A stretch of 64,000 nucleotides of DNA from Apteryx mantelli (lineage: Eukaryota; Chordata; Aves; Apterygiformes; Apterygidae), in contig NC_090011.1 of the NCBI RefSeq assembly GCF_036417845.1, positions 806,001 to 870,000 of the forward strand, read 5' to 3'. The notes under the pieces were generated by a model. That model worked only from the letters and a program-made list of their open reading frames with translations, had not been told where the DNA came from and did not search any database. Of the stretch, positions 27,989 to 41,800 are shown piece after piece. The position numbers and the translations under genes are program-made. The stretch's first letter is position 1. Each line of letters starts with the position of its first letter.

Positions 27989-28510
27989 ACAGGAGTGTGA
28001 GATCAAATGGATTAGAGAAAGCCAGTTCAATGAGAGGAAGAGGGGGAAACCTAAGATCTCAGACATCAGTAATGTAAAATTAATCCAGAGGAAACATGTG
28101 GTTGAAACAAAAACAAAACCAGAAGAAAACAAGAAAGGAGAAATATTAGATAATGTAAATAATTATGGGATCGAAGTCACAAAACCCTAAATAGATGTCT
28201 GAGTTCCCATTACGGGTCAAGAAAGTCTTGCCGTTACAGCAGTGGGTTTAGTTAACTGAAGAAAGACTTGCAGTTTAGGCAGTGCTATATAGCCTGCCTT
28301 GTCTTCTGCTCTACTCCAGAAAGGTTTGTGTCATCTTTAGGTCCTGTGTCATAACTGCTAGCCCAATGTCTTAAGTAGCCTAGTGCATGCCAAACAGCAC
28401 CTGTCTTTAGGCAACATAAGTTTTTCGCAGTGTTTCACCTTCATGTTCAGTTGAATGCCTTCTCTAAAGTTAGGCAAGCAGAATTCTACTCTCCCTCTAT
28501 CAAGAAAACA

Positions 28511-28516
28511 AATAAA
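28511..28516 (+). promoter_or_regulatory. Candidate polyadenylation signal of gene B
   Basis: AATAAA about 520 bases after the stop codon, followed by T-rich sequence near 28550-28580. Canonical hexamer, but usage is not shown. Confidence 0.4.
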
Positions 28517-29978
28517 TTTGTTTTGAAGTAAAAGAGGTTGTCTTCAAAATTTTTTCTTTTAATCTTTTTTCCTTTTTTTTTAACAAATGGTATGCAGTTT
28601 ATTAGCATAATTGTTGTAGCAAAAAGAGTTAATGGCAGGTCATGACTGCCAAGAATGTGCTAAAATTTAAAATGTTACAGGAAAAGACTCAGAAACTAAA
28701 GGCAGTGGGAACCCTTCTTTGTAGATATTTTTCAGTAATAATTTTAAGGTCAAACAGGAAAGGTTATGAATAAAAAAATCTTTTTAAATAAAAGTCTTTC
28801 ATTCCACTAAAAAAATACTTCTCTACTGTAGTAGTAGAGTCTGTCCAAACCAATTGAATTCAGATTCTGCTGTTTCTCACACTGAAACATTATAACCATG
28901 AAGAGACTCTAAGTTTATGGTTTCCTGCATCATTAATCACTGCACAGCATGCTTTTTTGCTCCTTGTACTGTACTCCAACCCAAACTTTTTATACTGGCA
29001 AGACTGAGTGTATTTATAACATTAATCAGCTTTTATCAGCAATGTGATCTTTCTCAAATCAATGTTCCAGTGTTCAATGATATGTTTTGTGATCCAGCAC
29101 ATGGAAAAGGAAGAGTTTCCACAGATGCAGATGTTCAATGGGCACTCCTTATAGAGCCTGCAGTATGCCTCTGGTATGCCAGACTGTAATCCTCTCTTGA
29201 CCCCTGCAAGATCAGGGATGTCTAACAGACGAGACTGAACAAGTGGTTTAAGAGAAATGTCCACATTCTTTTGCATAAGGTAGCAAACACCTGGTGAATC
29301 TAAGCCCTCCCGATTTTTTAGAAGTCAATGGATTTGGGCTGATGTACACTAACCAGTGTTCTCACCTGTTTTAAAATAGTTTATTGTATTAAAATCATTA
29401 AAGGAATTCTGCAGACTACACGCTCAGTATTTTACCAGAAGATTGACACGACATAGACAAGCCTAAAGGCTTTCTAAAGTGAGACTGCAGATGGAGAGAG
29501 CAGGCAGACTGGTGGCATTTTAAGCTGTATAACTTTTCCTCTAAGCAGGTTCAGAGTTCAATGCTCTGCCTTCGAATATGGGACAGATATTTGTTTCATT
29601 TAGTGCTGAAGCTCACAGTGTAAGTTCATCATATAATGCAAGGACCGTTTCTGAAAGCATGTGTTGGGGCTAGCATGCACTGCATTATTCCCATTCAGTG
29701 CTTTAACATATTTCTTTGACTGTGGGGCAGGACTGAATACGGATCTTTTCTTTTATACTTAGCTTTTTTCTGCCCATGAATGAAGATGAAACCCTTTCAA
29801 TTTTTATAGTATGAATAAGGTGCATTTGCCACCTCCACTCTTCATGCACAGAATAAAAGGTGGTAATTTTTTAGAACCTGTCCAGCCCGAATTCACATGA
29901 ATGGGAAAGTCTGTCAAAATTTTTCCCCACCAGGAAGTTCACAAGTAAACATCCTTCTCAACTGTCTCTGTAGCCTCT

Positions 29979-30021
29979 AATAAGATTTAGAAGAGTCTGA
30001 AATAAGATTTAGAAGAGTCTG
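29979..30021 (+). repeat. 21-bp direct repeat
   Basis: The 21-base word beginning AATAAGATTTAG occurs at 29979-29999 and again at 30001-30021, one base apart. Confidence 0.9.
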
Positions 30022-33000
30022 TTGGAGCCTTTTCTACATCATGAATGTGACAACTTTACTCATTCCCTGGTAAGACTTTAATTGCTGTCAAGATATTTTG
30101 CATGAGCACAGAGTGAAAGTCTGTATTTCAATTTGTAACACACACAATGTTCCTCCACACAATTTCCTGCATGTTATGGGCTAGGGACAGCTATTCCTTT
30201 AAAAGTCTTGCACATCCTCTGAATCTTTTTCATTTCTCTTTTTCAAAATTGTTCTCTCTCTTTCCCCTAGTCTTTCACACCAGCACTTATCTGCATATTT
30301 TCTGGCACCTCCAGGGAAGCAAGGTTCTAAGTGCTCCTTCTCTCTTCCCCATCCAGTGACAGCAAGGGATCATTCATCTCTTTCTGCATCTCTGCACATA
30401 AGATGATCCTTAAAATTAGAATTCCTGACCTGTGACATGGTTTGGGCAGAAAGCAAGTCTGAACTGAAAGGAACTGTTTTGCAAAACAGGTTTCTAAGGC
30501 TACGGATAGCACTTGTCTGCAAATGGTGTGCAGAAGTGCCACTGATAAAAAAGATCAGAACTGAGCATTATTTCAAAGGACAATAAGTAAGAGTGTGGAA
30601 AGAGTTTGTTTTGTCAGAAGAAAACACTCAGAGAGACAGGTACAAAAATTCCAAGGGCTGTGCTTGGAGGAAAATAAAAGATGTGGGAGAAGATGAACTC
30701 ACACACTGGACTCTTCTAGCTGCCAGTGTGGACTTCCAAGCATCATAAGTTATATATGTAAATTATCATCTCATCTTCCTCCAGTCTTCTCCTCTTCTAA
30801 CTAAACCAGGCAAAAATCTGCAAGGTTCAGTACCTGTCTCGGACTGTTGTAACCCCTGTCCCAGCACAGGGGAGACGAAGGGAGGAGAACCAGACAAATC
30901 CGTGTACACATTGCCACCCCTAGTTATACCACAAGATTTGAGGAAAGATTTCCTGCAGTTACTGATAATTAGTTCTCCTCTAGGTTATTTTCTGAGTGAC
31001 AGTCCTGAAATAGAGAGTGAGAGGACATGGATGCTTGTCTGTATGGGAATACACAAGAGAATTAATCTGAATTCACTCTTAAAATACAGGCATTAAATTG
31101 CTTTCAACCCGTGTTCTTATTCAGAATACAAGAGCCAAAAAACAAAGGGAAATCAAACTGACAGTTGCCCATGCAGAAGAGTAATAGAGAGTGGAACACG
31201 GTTTCTCTGATGGAATACTGTTTATTTCTGTAGAGCATACAGAAATTCAGCTTTCCCAAAATCAAACAAGAGGGTCACAGCTCCCTGAGAAAGCTCTCAA
31301 TAACTATGTCAGACCAAATAGAGATGAATTTATACCCAAATCCCAGAAACTGCAGGAGTTTAAAAGTGAGTTAGAAACAACAGCTGAAAACGTGAAACTA
31401 GGTGAAACGCCTGGCACCTCTATCCCCCAGCACGGATCTGGAAAAATAACTCCATGTTTCAGGCATTCCAACAAAACTCCATGTTTCAGAATGCCAACAA
31501 AGATGCCAACAAAGATGGAAAAAAGATAGATTTTATGAAATGAAAGAGAGGAACAGAGTTGCTGGGAGACAGTCACCGTTCATAACATTAAGGTCCAGAC
31601 TGAGATGCCTGAACAGAATGTGCAATTCAATTCAGAAACCTCCATTTACAGTCCCTGGCATCTAGACTCCAATGACTGAGCTGTTTTGAAGCTATTTGAG
31701 AGAGAGCTGTCTGAGAAACCTCAGCAGAGGCTCCCTGCTTCACTTGGGAGCTCTGTTCAAGATCAAGCTCTCACCCTTGGGCCCTTCCTGAGCTACTCTG
31801 CAGCCATGCCCATGCCTGGTCACGTACCTCGTTGATCTGGACCAGGACACTGACCTGCAGCTTGACACTGGACCTGCTTCATCCCAGCAGATATGTTTGG
31901 TGATCACTGTTGTCTGACTCTGGTTACCATCACCAGACCTGGTAGACACACTTTATTCAGGTAAAGTGAGGTTGTGATATTTGTTGGTGAGTAGACATGC
32001 CCATGCCTGCTTGGCAATCACCTTCAGCTACTGGTTTCTCTTCCTTTTACCCTCCCTTCTGGAGCAGCCCCACCTTGATACTCCCTGACAGGGGTGACCT
32101 AAAGGCTCAGTCCCATAAAGTGACCTCAGGTTCCAGTTGAGTAAGCATAACATTTGCTGAGATGGAGTACTGAGGGTTTTTGGTTTGGGGGATTTTTAAG
32201 TAGTATTTGAGGGCTATTGCCATGAAGGAGAGAGCTATATTCTATCGTGCAAAAAGGTCTGATCGCAGTAACATGCAGAATCTACCAGAGAGAGGCTAGT
32301 GCTTTGAGGAGTGGCTCGGAGCAAGTCCACACTGTAAGAGCAGCAGTATCTTGAACCAAGTCTTTCTCTGCAGCCACATTTAACTTTAGACTGTAAGTTA
32401 TGAGCTATTGCATAGGAGAGAAGCAGCTGACTGGTCTCACAGTTGTCTCACTGAACGAGAGAACACTGTTAAACCATTGTAGCTATCTGTTCATTAGGAT
32501 TTAGATATTTCATATTCACCCATTCCTTTACCTTGCTGAAGTGTTCTTTCTTTAATGAACGTAGTGAATCACTGCATACATGAGAGATGGGAAAATCAGC
32601 TCACAGAGAACCAGGAAGTTTAGAATAACTTTGTCAGATTTCACAAGTTCCTTTAAGCTGTTGTTTTACTAGTGGCCCCTGGGCATCTGAACCTGCCCTT
32701 CCTTGCTGTTGGTTGAGTCCTGGCTGAGGGTACCTCCTGCTTCCCCAAAGGCCAAGCACTGTGGCTCTGTAGCATGTTGAGCTACTATTCAGCTGGCTAC
32801 AATTGCCTATATCTGTTTTCCAAATGAACCATGGTTAAATGGTGGCTGTGAGAGAGAGGAGAAGGGAAATCTTATTTACCTGTGATACCAGCCTGGCAAG
32901 CAGGGACAGAGAGGTATACCACTCCTGTTTCCTTCCCAGAAAGGACACATGGTTTCTGAATATCAGCAAAGCATGAGAAGAGATTGTCTCTATCATTAGA

Positions 33001-35789
33001 AACAGATAACCTGATATGGCTGTCTAACAAACAATTCCAGTCAGCACAACATGGCTTCGGTGTGGAAAAAAATTGTCTTTCCCTTCACTGCCTGTTGTCC
33101 CTGCCCTGCTTGTCCTTTCATCTTCGCCCCACCCTGGCCTCAGCAACAATAGAGAAACTGAGCGGTTCAAAAATTAACCATTATGACCAGGGGAGCAAAG
33201 ATCTTTCTTACACCTGTACTCCTTCCTCCCTCCTCTTGGCACCCCTCCATGACTCCTTTGGCTCCCTGAGAGCAGGGAACAGCAGCTTCAGGGAGCACTG
33301 CCCATGACACTCCTTCCCCTTCCTTCCTGGTTAGGAATCAATGATTACAGCAAAGTCTGCAGCTGATCCCTACTTGCTCTCTACTCTTTTCCTGTAGCAG
33401 CAAAGTGAAACGTAGCACCCTCAGCAAGACGCAGGTGGAGAGACAGTATCTACCAAGGTAGGAGAGCTTCTCATGGCTACTTTTCTGCAGTTGTTTGTTA
33501 ATTCATATAGCTCTGTGACTCTGTGGAGGTTTCCTGCAATTTTGTTTTGCATACCTGCACAAAGTTGCTTCTGAACCATGCGACCACTGTGGCTATGCAC
33601 TAGTAATGGAAGTGTGCAGGTTGAGAAAGCAACCGAATGAAGTCTGATTACTTTAAGCCATCTACTAGAGTATTAGACAAATGGTGGACCCATGTAATCC
33701 ACTTGGTCTTGAGAGAATGCAACACGAAATACAAGGTTTTGGCTTGGGAAAAGAGTTTATAGGGAAAAGAAGAGAAATAAATCGAACAGCTCCAACATCT
33801 GCCAACCAGCTGTGTTCACTATGGTTAGCATTGAAAGCATTCACTATTCCTTCCACTTGGCTCTGAGATATGCTTTCCTATGATAAGTTAGTGGCAAATA
33901 ATCCTTTGTGAAAAGCTTGAAGACTTTTCACAAGGGTGTTTTCAGTTCCATTAGGCTGCTCTGCAAAGACTGGTAGAAATTCTGAAACTGCCTGGTTTCT
34001 AGTTTCAGCAGAAGGCAGAAATCCTGGCCCCTTCCACAGAGGTGCTAAACTGGACCCTGAGACAGAAGGCTGAAACCACTATGAGGCTTTCAGCCAGGCT
34101 CTTCTCTTTCAGCTTTCCTTTCTGCCAGCTGCGATGTGCCAGCACTCAGTGACCAGCAAGGCAGGAAGCTCAGTCAGGGCACCTGCTTCTTCCCCCTCCA
34201 ATATGTGGGAAAGGCGGGTGTTGTGCTCAGCAGTGCAAATCTCCCTCACAGATGTTAGATGGTGAATGTGGCCACATCAAACAGTCCCTTCACACCAGCT
34301 TTCATCAGGACACATCCTGCCCCTTCACTACACCAGTCCAACCCCCAGCATGAGGTAGCTAGCACTGGTAACCTTCAGCAATCATGCAACCTTGCCATTA
34401 GCTGGTTCAGGGAGCTGCTGTGATTGAGATGAAACTGATCTTGGTTGGGTTAATTGCTGGGTGGATACAGCTGCCTGGAATGGCTGCCTGCAAAGTCCCC
34501 TGGGCACCTGTGATGGGGTAAAGGAGAGGGATGGAGTCAGGAGATCTACCTGCCCAGTCTGCTGTATTGCTCTGTACCACCACTCCAGGTCCCTCTCATA
34601 GGCGCAGCTGTGAAGGCTTGGAAGGACAGGGGCCAACCCCAAGCCATTACCCCTTGTAATTGCTGCTGTGTTAATTGTGAGAAAGCAATGGAAAGTCACT
34701 GAAGGGCAACTGATTTGATAGTTTCAGTGAACCTGCGAGGAAAGTCAGAATGTCTACTTTGGTCCAATTATTCCATTTAGTACTGTCAAAGGCGTGTTTA
34801 CTGTGGTGAAGGGAGGACACTGACTGCAAATCGCTAGTGCATGGACTTTTCCCTTACACGGATTTATTATTATTATTTTTTTAAGGGGTGTGTAATATTC
34901 CAAACTGGCTGTGGTTACACATATCAGCTCTGAGTCTCCTCTTCAAACCACTGCAGACCTGCTGGGGTTGATTAGCCACATGTTCTGTCAAGCGGTTTTT
35001 GTACCTCGGCACTGGCTGGTTGATGCTATGATCTGCCATGTAATCCCAAAGTTTGACTGAATAATCCCAGCACAAAGAGGTGTAGTGTGATGGCCTCTCC
35101 AGGCTAGACAGAAAGCAAGTCCTTCAAGAGGAGAAATCAGTGACAAAAGGGTGGACATGTGTTAACAGCTGTCTTCCAATGCTCTTAATTCCTCATCTTT
35201 CTGGGTCTTCATTGAATGGTTCATACTTTCATTAGGAACAAAGGAATGTACAAGTAGACAGAAACCTCAAAGCGAAATAAGGCCCTAACAATGGCCATTT
35301 TAATAAAAAATTGGAAGTGCCATTTTGAGAAGTGCATGTGAACACGAAAGGAGGAAAGTGGCAATTACCTTTACCATTATTTACGTATCATCCTTTAGCA
35401 GTAGCAAAGGACGAGCTCTTGGTCATTGGACTACTCTTTATTAGTGCTGAGATTTACATTCGTTATGCTACTAAGAATAATAATATGAATTGTGAATAAT
35501 GGGAATAATATTATTATGAACATTTAAGAAAAATAACTAAGAAGAGTGTTATTAATAGGAACTTTATTCTTCATCTTTATGCCAAGCCCCAAGGGTATAT
35601 ACACAGAATGAGATATGGGAAACTCCCTTTGGTGCACAGCTGAAGAGCTGGGCTTCCCTTTAATGTGACAAGGGATGAAGTGAAAAACAATATTTAAAGG
35701 AAAGAAAGGAGAGATGTGGTATTCAGGCTAATGGAGGATTTTGTTATGTTATTTTTCACTCTTTCTTCCATTGCAGCACATCAGAAACG

Positions 35790-35877
35790 ATGAATTTCTG
35801 GGCTCGGAAAGGAAGAAGCAAAGGAACACTCTGTTTCCTCTTCTGTTTTCTACTTCTAATATGTCTTCATTCATCAG
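35790..35877 (+). CDS. Gene C exon: signal peptide
   Basis: ATG at 35790 followed by 29 codons and one base, then donor GTAAGT. MNFWARKGRSKG is basic, followed by the hydrophobic core CFLFCFLLLICL and HSS before the cleavage region. The exon begins with acceptor CCATTGCAG at 35776, so a noncoding 5' exon should exist upstream. The phase-1 donor fits the family. Confidence 0.72.
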
Positions 35878-38800
35878 GTAAGTAATGCTCCTTCAAATGT
35901 TCCCTTCCTATTCTGCATAGTCATGCCTAAGGGGCTTATCTCTATAGGCAGTCTGTTGTTATCTGCATTGTACTCTATGCAAGACCTATATTCCTGCCCA
36001 GCTGCAGAGACTGGTGACATGTAGAGGGCTTTCTCAACAAAGAGGAAAAGAACCCACAAACCAACCAAAGACATAGAAACAAGCAACCCTGTTCACACAC
36101 ATACCCATTCAAGCCCCTCACATCTCCCAGACTAAAGAAACGGGCTTTGTCATACCCCCTCTACCTACCCTCCATCTTTTGAACCCACTGGTGTTTGATG
36201 ATCAGGAAGTCTTTGGTTTCCTCTGGGTGGATGGACTGGAGCCCTTGCAGTCCTTTCCGAAACCAGGTGAGGTGGTGACGTCATAAATTCTGGAATCTCC
36301 ACTGAGTATTAAGTCAGTGTGACAGACGAGATACAAGGAAGGCCTAGGTTTTCAGTTAAGCACAGTTAAACTAACTCAAAGTGTAGCCTTCTCAACGGTA
36401 GTAGGTTTGCACTGGAACTCCCTTAAGCCACGGCTTTTTCTCCTCTGGCTTGTGATGGAAGATCATCAGGAAAGAGTTCAGAGGTGACACACTCTGAGAA
36501 AGGCTGTAAGGACACCTTCAGTTTGAGACATTTTACTCACTAGCAGGGCCCCTAAGGGTGTGTTTGAACGCTGATGAGGCAAAAGAGGATCAAAGCTGGA
36601 AAAACATCCCCCCTTGCTTCACTGCGTATATTGCCACAGGTGGCCTGCGAGTGCAGCAGTGAACACGATCCACTGCAGTAGGACACCCTGGGGCTCAGCT
36701 CATCAAAAAACAGTTTTAACGCTGCAGTATCATAATAGTAGTCCCTCTGCAGCACAGCATTCCTGGACTGCATGTGACCTGTCTTCTAAGTCTTTTGCGT
36801 GCAGCACCTGTCAGATACATTCCGATTAGGTGGAGCCAAGGATTCCACAAGCAAATGTTAGCAAAGGGCCTGGTTTGTTTGACGGGCATTTGTAAGGATT
36901 AGTAACAGGAAGAAGCAGCTGATGGTCTGACAGAACCATCTGATCAGTGTTTGGGCACTTCTGGAACAAACCTAATGTGACTCCACAGAGCCCAGTGGAA
37001 TGGGTGGGCAACGCAACCTGGAAGCAGTCTGGCCATGGCTGCACAGACCTAAGTGCAGTCTGAATGACTTTTCCTCTCTGTGAGGCTGTCTGCTTGAGGG
37101 AGAAGAGAAACACCTTTTAGCAGATACCCGTTCTTTGGGAGGCAGGGACAATACTGTCCACACTGTACAGAAAAGAAGGACGACCGGGGCTTTGCTGTTT
37201 CCCTGGTTGCGCAAACCAGCCCGGGCCTGCCTAGCTCCTTCCTCAAGCATTTCCCCTTGGTGATGTGGTGGGATAGGAAGGATGGAAATGGGGAAGGGTG
37301 GGAAGGCCATTCATACACCTGAACTCCTTGCATTGGGATATGACTGTCAGCAGAAAAGATGAGGTTTCAGTTGACAGGGATCACTGTGAGAGGAGCAATA
37401 CTGGCTCTGAAGCCAGAAGCTGGAGGTATGAAACTCAGCTTTTGGGTACTCAAGAGCTCGTTTTGCCTACATGCATGCGGTAAAGAATGAAAAGGGCCTA
37501 ACAAACTGTACTTCCATTAAAGGCGTGAAAGGACAGACGAGCAATGTGGATAAACAAGGTAAGAGACAACACCCAATTTTAAGAGCAGCTGTGATGATTC
37601 TCCAGGTCTCCTGCCTCTGGTGAGGTGACTGCTATCACCTGTTACTTCTCCCCCCATATCCCTGTATTACATCTGCCTCACAGTCTGGGATGGTTTCATC
37701 TGTTGGGGTACCAAGGCTTCATCTGTGATGAACTCAACTGTCAGCTACCCCTCTTTGCCATTCTGTATCCACCCCAGCAGCCCTGCCTCCCTTGCCTTCC
37801 TGCTCCCCTGCCTGCTCTTTCTCACTACCACAACTTCTGTGATGAGAGCCCCTGGCAGGAATGGTCACGGCACGGAGAAAGGAGACATCCCTGCAGCAAA
37901 ATGAGAGCCTTACAAACAACTTCTCACCCCTGCCAGCATTCTCATTCAGTGTACCAGCCATCTCCCACCCCATGCTCTCACCTTTGCTGGCCTGTTGTTA
38001 CACTACCTGCTCAGCTCCGGAAAGCTTCCTGGCCCTACCCCTTGTGCAGGGCAAAGTACTCCTGGTGCCTTCTTGAAGAGGCCGAATACATATCCCTTAT
38101 TTCCTCAGTTTCTAACTCCTTGTTCTCCTTTAGAAAGCTTCACATGAAATATGCTTTCAACTGCTATGCTTGCAACTTAAACATTAGAGGTTAAAAAAAA
38201 GCTTCTAATATTGTTCTTGCTTTGATCTTTGCCATTCTCTGAATCAGAAATATTGAGTATGCTCATAGCCTCCTCAGACTCGGCATCCTTTTGGACAAAC
38301 TCAGGAATTAATTAGAAAATCCAGAACAAGGCTATTATGTCAAGACACCAAGATACTAGATGATCCAGCTTATTCTACTGACACAAAATACTCAATATAA
38401 TCTTTTAGAAAATGCAGGTTGGTCTCCACAGTTCATCGTGCTAACAACTCTGGCAAGCCTAGTCCTCCTCATTCTTATCCTACTCTTCTGTTGGATTGCC
38501 CGTAAACCGAAGCAGAAAGGTAAGATTTTAAAGGAACCCTCTGGTATCTGTTATTCTCCCCATAATGTGAAATTAAACACAAGAATTCAGTGATAAACCA
38601 TAGTCACCAAGTGCCATGCCCTCAGGCATCCAAGTCATCCATGGCAGATGTGACAAAAGACGGACGGGAGACTTGTGTTCTTCTGGAGCAGGAGCTGGAG
38701 GCAAAGTGAGATCTGTAGTAGAAAGAGGATCCCACCATAGGAGTCGGAAGACTATGGGCTCTCACTCCTCTACCATGTAATTCATGGTCCATTCCACTGT

Positions 38801-41800
38801 CATGTCCATTGGGTCATTTTGCTTCTGATATGTGTCTCCATTTCCACCAGTATTCTTACCATTGTTTGGAAAACATCAAGTTTACTTTGATTATTTACAT
38901 TGCAAGAAGCCTAGCTTTTCTGTTTTCTACCAGACAAGACGGAGTCCTGGCCAAAATGTTCCTGTCAGCACAGGTTCAGATCCCAGGCCTATGCAATGAG
39001 CTGCAAAATTTTCTGTTCAGTTTAAAGGATTTTCAGACTTTGACCTGCCTAGTGCTTTGGAGTTATTTAGTCCATAAACTAGAGCAGTAACCACGCAATA
39101 CTTGGTTCACTAGCACTTCTGCTTTTCTGAGTACAGCGTCAGAAAAGGAAATCCTTGGGAGGAATTGCAAGGAGAAAGCTTCCCTGTGTTTTCACCCACT
39201 ACTGCATTCTTCCAGTACCTGCAGACAATGCCTTTGTGTGGCGTGTTTTTAATGTGTCTTTCCTCTTCTTTGATATATGAAGAACTAAAAACTAAATGGG
39301 ATGACTCTGACCTAGGAAATGGCGATTTATCTCCCACCCAGATAACTCCTGTTTAGACATTTCACCTTACGTGTCTTGATTTCACACTGAGTCCTGTCCT
39401 TGGAGGTAGATTAGATGAATTTTGAAGTTTTGAAGCTCCAATTTCTTATTGGAGGAGAAGCTGCTCTCTGTTTGACTCCACATCTGAGCTTTGGAAATAC
39501 AAGTGTGCTCTGTGTGAAACGTTTATCTTCTATGTCAGAAATAGCAATCACAAGGATGCTTTTGTAATCTACTTTTTTCCTTCTTTTCTTCTATTTTTTT
39601 CTCCTTCCCCTTCAAGATGCCTTCAGGAATATGGAAGAAGGTAATATATACTAAACAAATCTTTCAAGCAATTGTTAAAAGAAATAAAGGAAAAGTTTAC
39701 ATGTAAAATACATTTTTCTTTTGCAGGTCGAAGTTCTGCTTTGACCTGTAGAAAGGAAAAAGAGTTTGGAATATTTAACCTTATACATCTCTGAGCTTTA
39801 GATGGCAAAGAGTGCACTCTTCTTGTTGCTTCTAACCATGCTATTAGATGTTCTTGCATGGCCAGGGTTGGTGTGAGGCAACTTGGCTCTCTGCCAGTTC
39901 TTCTTCAGGGATGAGGCTGCTCTTGCATTGGAATTAGTGTGGTCGAGATCCATGAGTTGACAGCTTCTATATCTATGTCCTGTGAGTTCTTCCATCATTC
40001 TGCCATTGGCTTTGTTCATCTGAGCAGGAGATCCATGAGGTAGCAGGGTGGCAGGCCAGGCAGTACACACAGGGGTAATCTGTAGGCATCAGGCTGAGAT
40101 GGCAACACAGACAGTTGTGGGTGAGGGAGGTGTTTGGGTGCTCAGGACGTGTTGGAAAGGGTTTGCCCTGCAACAGAATTTGGCAGGGTTCTTCCCAGAG
40201 AGCAGCTCTGTTTCCTTTTTGCCAATTCAAAGTGGCAACAACCATGTCTTAAAAAAAATATTTTATTTTGCAGTGCCACTCTCAGCAAAGGATGGTAAGT
40301 GTTCCTTTTCTTTGCAAATAAGCCCTTGAAAATTGTGTTTTAAATATGTGGGCTAATGTACATAAGGGATTGACGCCCTGCACTCAGTTGGAGTGGGTTG
40401 TTTCCTCTCCACTGTGGGACTACAGAGTATTTGTTTCTATCAGTGTGGCATTTCAAGAACATTGGTAGTTACTGAAACCGGTAAATAGGTCAGATAAAAT
40501 TCCTAGAAGACAGGGTGAACAGGAATCCATGGGCAGAGGAAGGAGAATGTCACTAGATGCAGTCCCATTGTATGAGCTGCTGAACAGAATCCACAAATGG
40601 AGACTGTAGAGTGATGACAGAAATGCCACAGATGTTAGAATAGGAGAGAAGGGAAAAGAGTGAAAGAGCAAGGGAAAAAGGAAGAGACAATGACTGATGG
40701 AAGGCAAGAAGGAAGCAAGTAAAAATGAAATGGAAAAGGAAGGGAGAGAGGGAAAAAAGGAAATTATCAACAACTCTTTTAGGAAAAAGGCAACTCATGT
40801 GAGCTGTCTTTGGCTCAGTGGGTATCCAGAGCACTTGCCTTTATTTGTCTGGATCATAAAAGCTGCCAAGATATTTCCAACGGCAAGGCTTGGTGTCAGC
40901 ACAGTCTGGGACTAGTCGACGAGGCTTGTTGACTTCTGAGGTGGATCACAACTTTAACAAGGTGTTCCATTCAGTGTTATCTCCAACTCATCCACCACTT
41001 GAAGCTTGCTGGGAGGACCCCCCCCCCTCTGCCTTCTCCTGCCCAAAGCAATATACCCCAGATCATGGAGAATCCCCTGGGACATCAGGCTTGGTAAACC
41101 CTTAGAAAAGTCAAAGAACTCTGTCATTTTCGCAGTAGCATCAAAACCCAAGTAGCATGCTGCCCCAGGGCTTCATGCAATCCATCCAAAAGCAGTTTGT
41201 AATGGCCCTTCTGCTTTCTTTTGCAGGGCAACTGCAAGCACAGGCAGGTGAGTGCTTCCTGGCGTGTGAGAGAGGCTCCTTGTTGCTGGAGGAGAAGGTG
41301 GGAATGGGGAGCGCTGTGTGTCCGTGGGGCCAGCCCTTTGCCCAGGCGGCCAGGAAGGAAGCCTGCTGCTTCCCTCCCAGGGTGTCCCTTGCGCTCCTGC
41401 CCTCCGCTGCTGCAAATTGCCCTTGTGGGCTGGAATGAGCAGGCAGTAGGCGCTGGAAGCCATAAGAGCTGCAGTTCTTCAGAAGGCTCTCTCACCAAAA
41501 CACTGACACCTCTCTCTCTCTCTGTCTCTCTCTGTCTCTCTCTCTCTCCTTTCCACTTCCCTTTGCCTTTTACAGACCAACTGCTGAAAGAACACGGTAA
41601 GTGACCTTTGCTTTCTGGTACTTCTTTGGCAACCGTGACCTGCTGAGACCTCCTTGGGGCACCTGCTCATCTCAGGAAAGCCGCCTGGCCTCCTCCAGTT
41701 GTGCAGGGACACATGGTGTTGTGATAATCAAGGCCCTGTAGAAAGGGAAGGCCAGGACGTCAAAGGATCTGCTTGGGCCCAAGGCTGAGAGGTTGCTCCT

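Larger units (their letters stand above)
27989..35789. other. 3' UTR of gene B and intergenic region, no gene recognised
   Basis: Nearly 8 kb. The first 0.5 kb is probably the 3' UTR of gene B. Frames in the rest are short and show no family motif; the frame at 31191-31529 is hydrophilic and not recognised. Small direct repeats occur near 29979-30021 and 31455-31520. A 5' noncoding exon of gene C is expected here because its ATG exon begins with a splice acceptor. Confidence 0.5.

Noticed and set aside
31191..31529. Hydrophilic 112-codon frame in the B-C intergenic region
   Set aside because: No recognisable domain, no clear splice context and small internal direct repeats; likely chance.
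33398..33457. Candidate 5' noncoding exon of gene C (after CCTGTAG, before GTAGGA)
   Set aside because: Only weak splice-site evidence and no way to test the link to 35776; left out of the gene model.
36180..36310. Possible remnant of an IgC exon in gene C (shared word GACGTCATAA and a WVDGLEP-like translation)
   Set aside because: The match is short and includes a palindromic CRE-like word that can recur by chance; no cysteines, open frame or splice sites support it.
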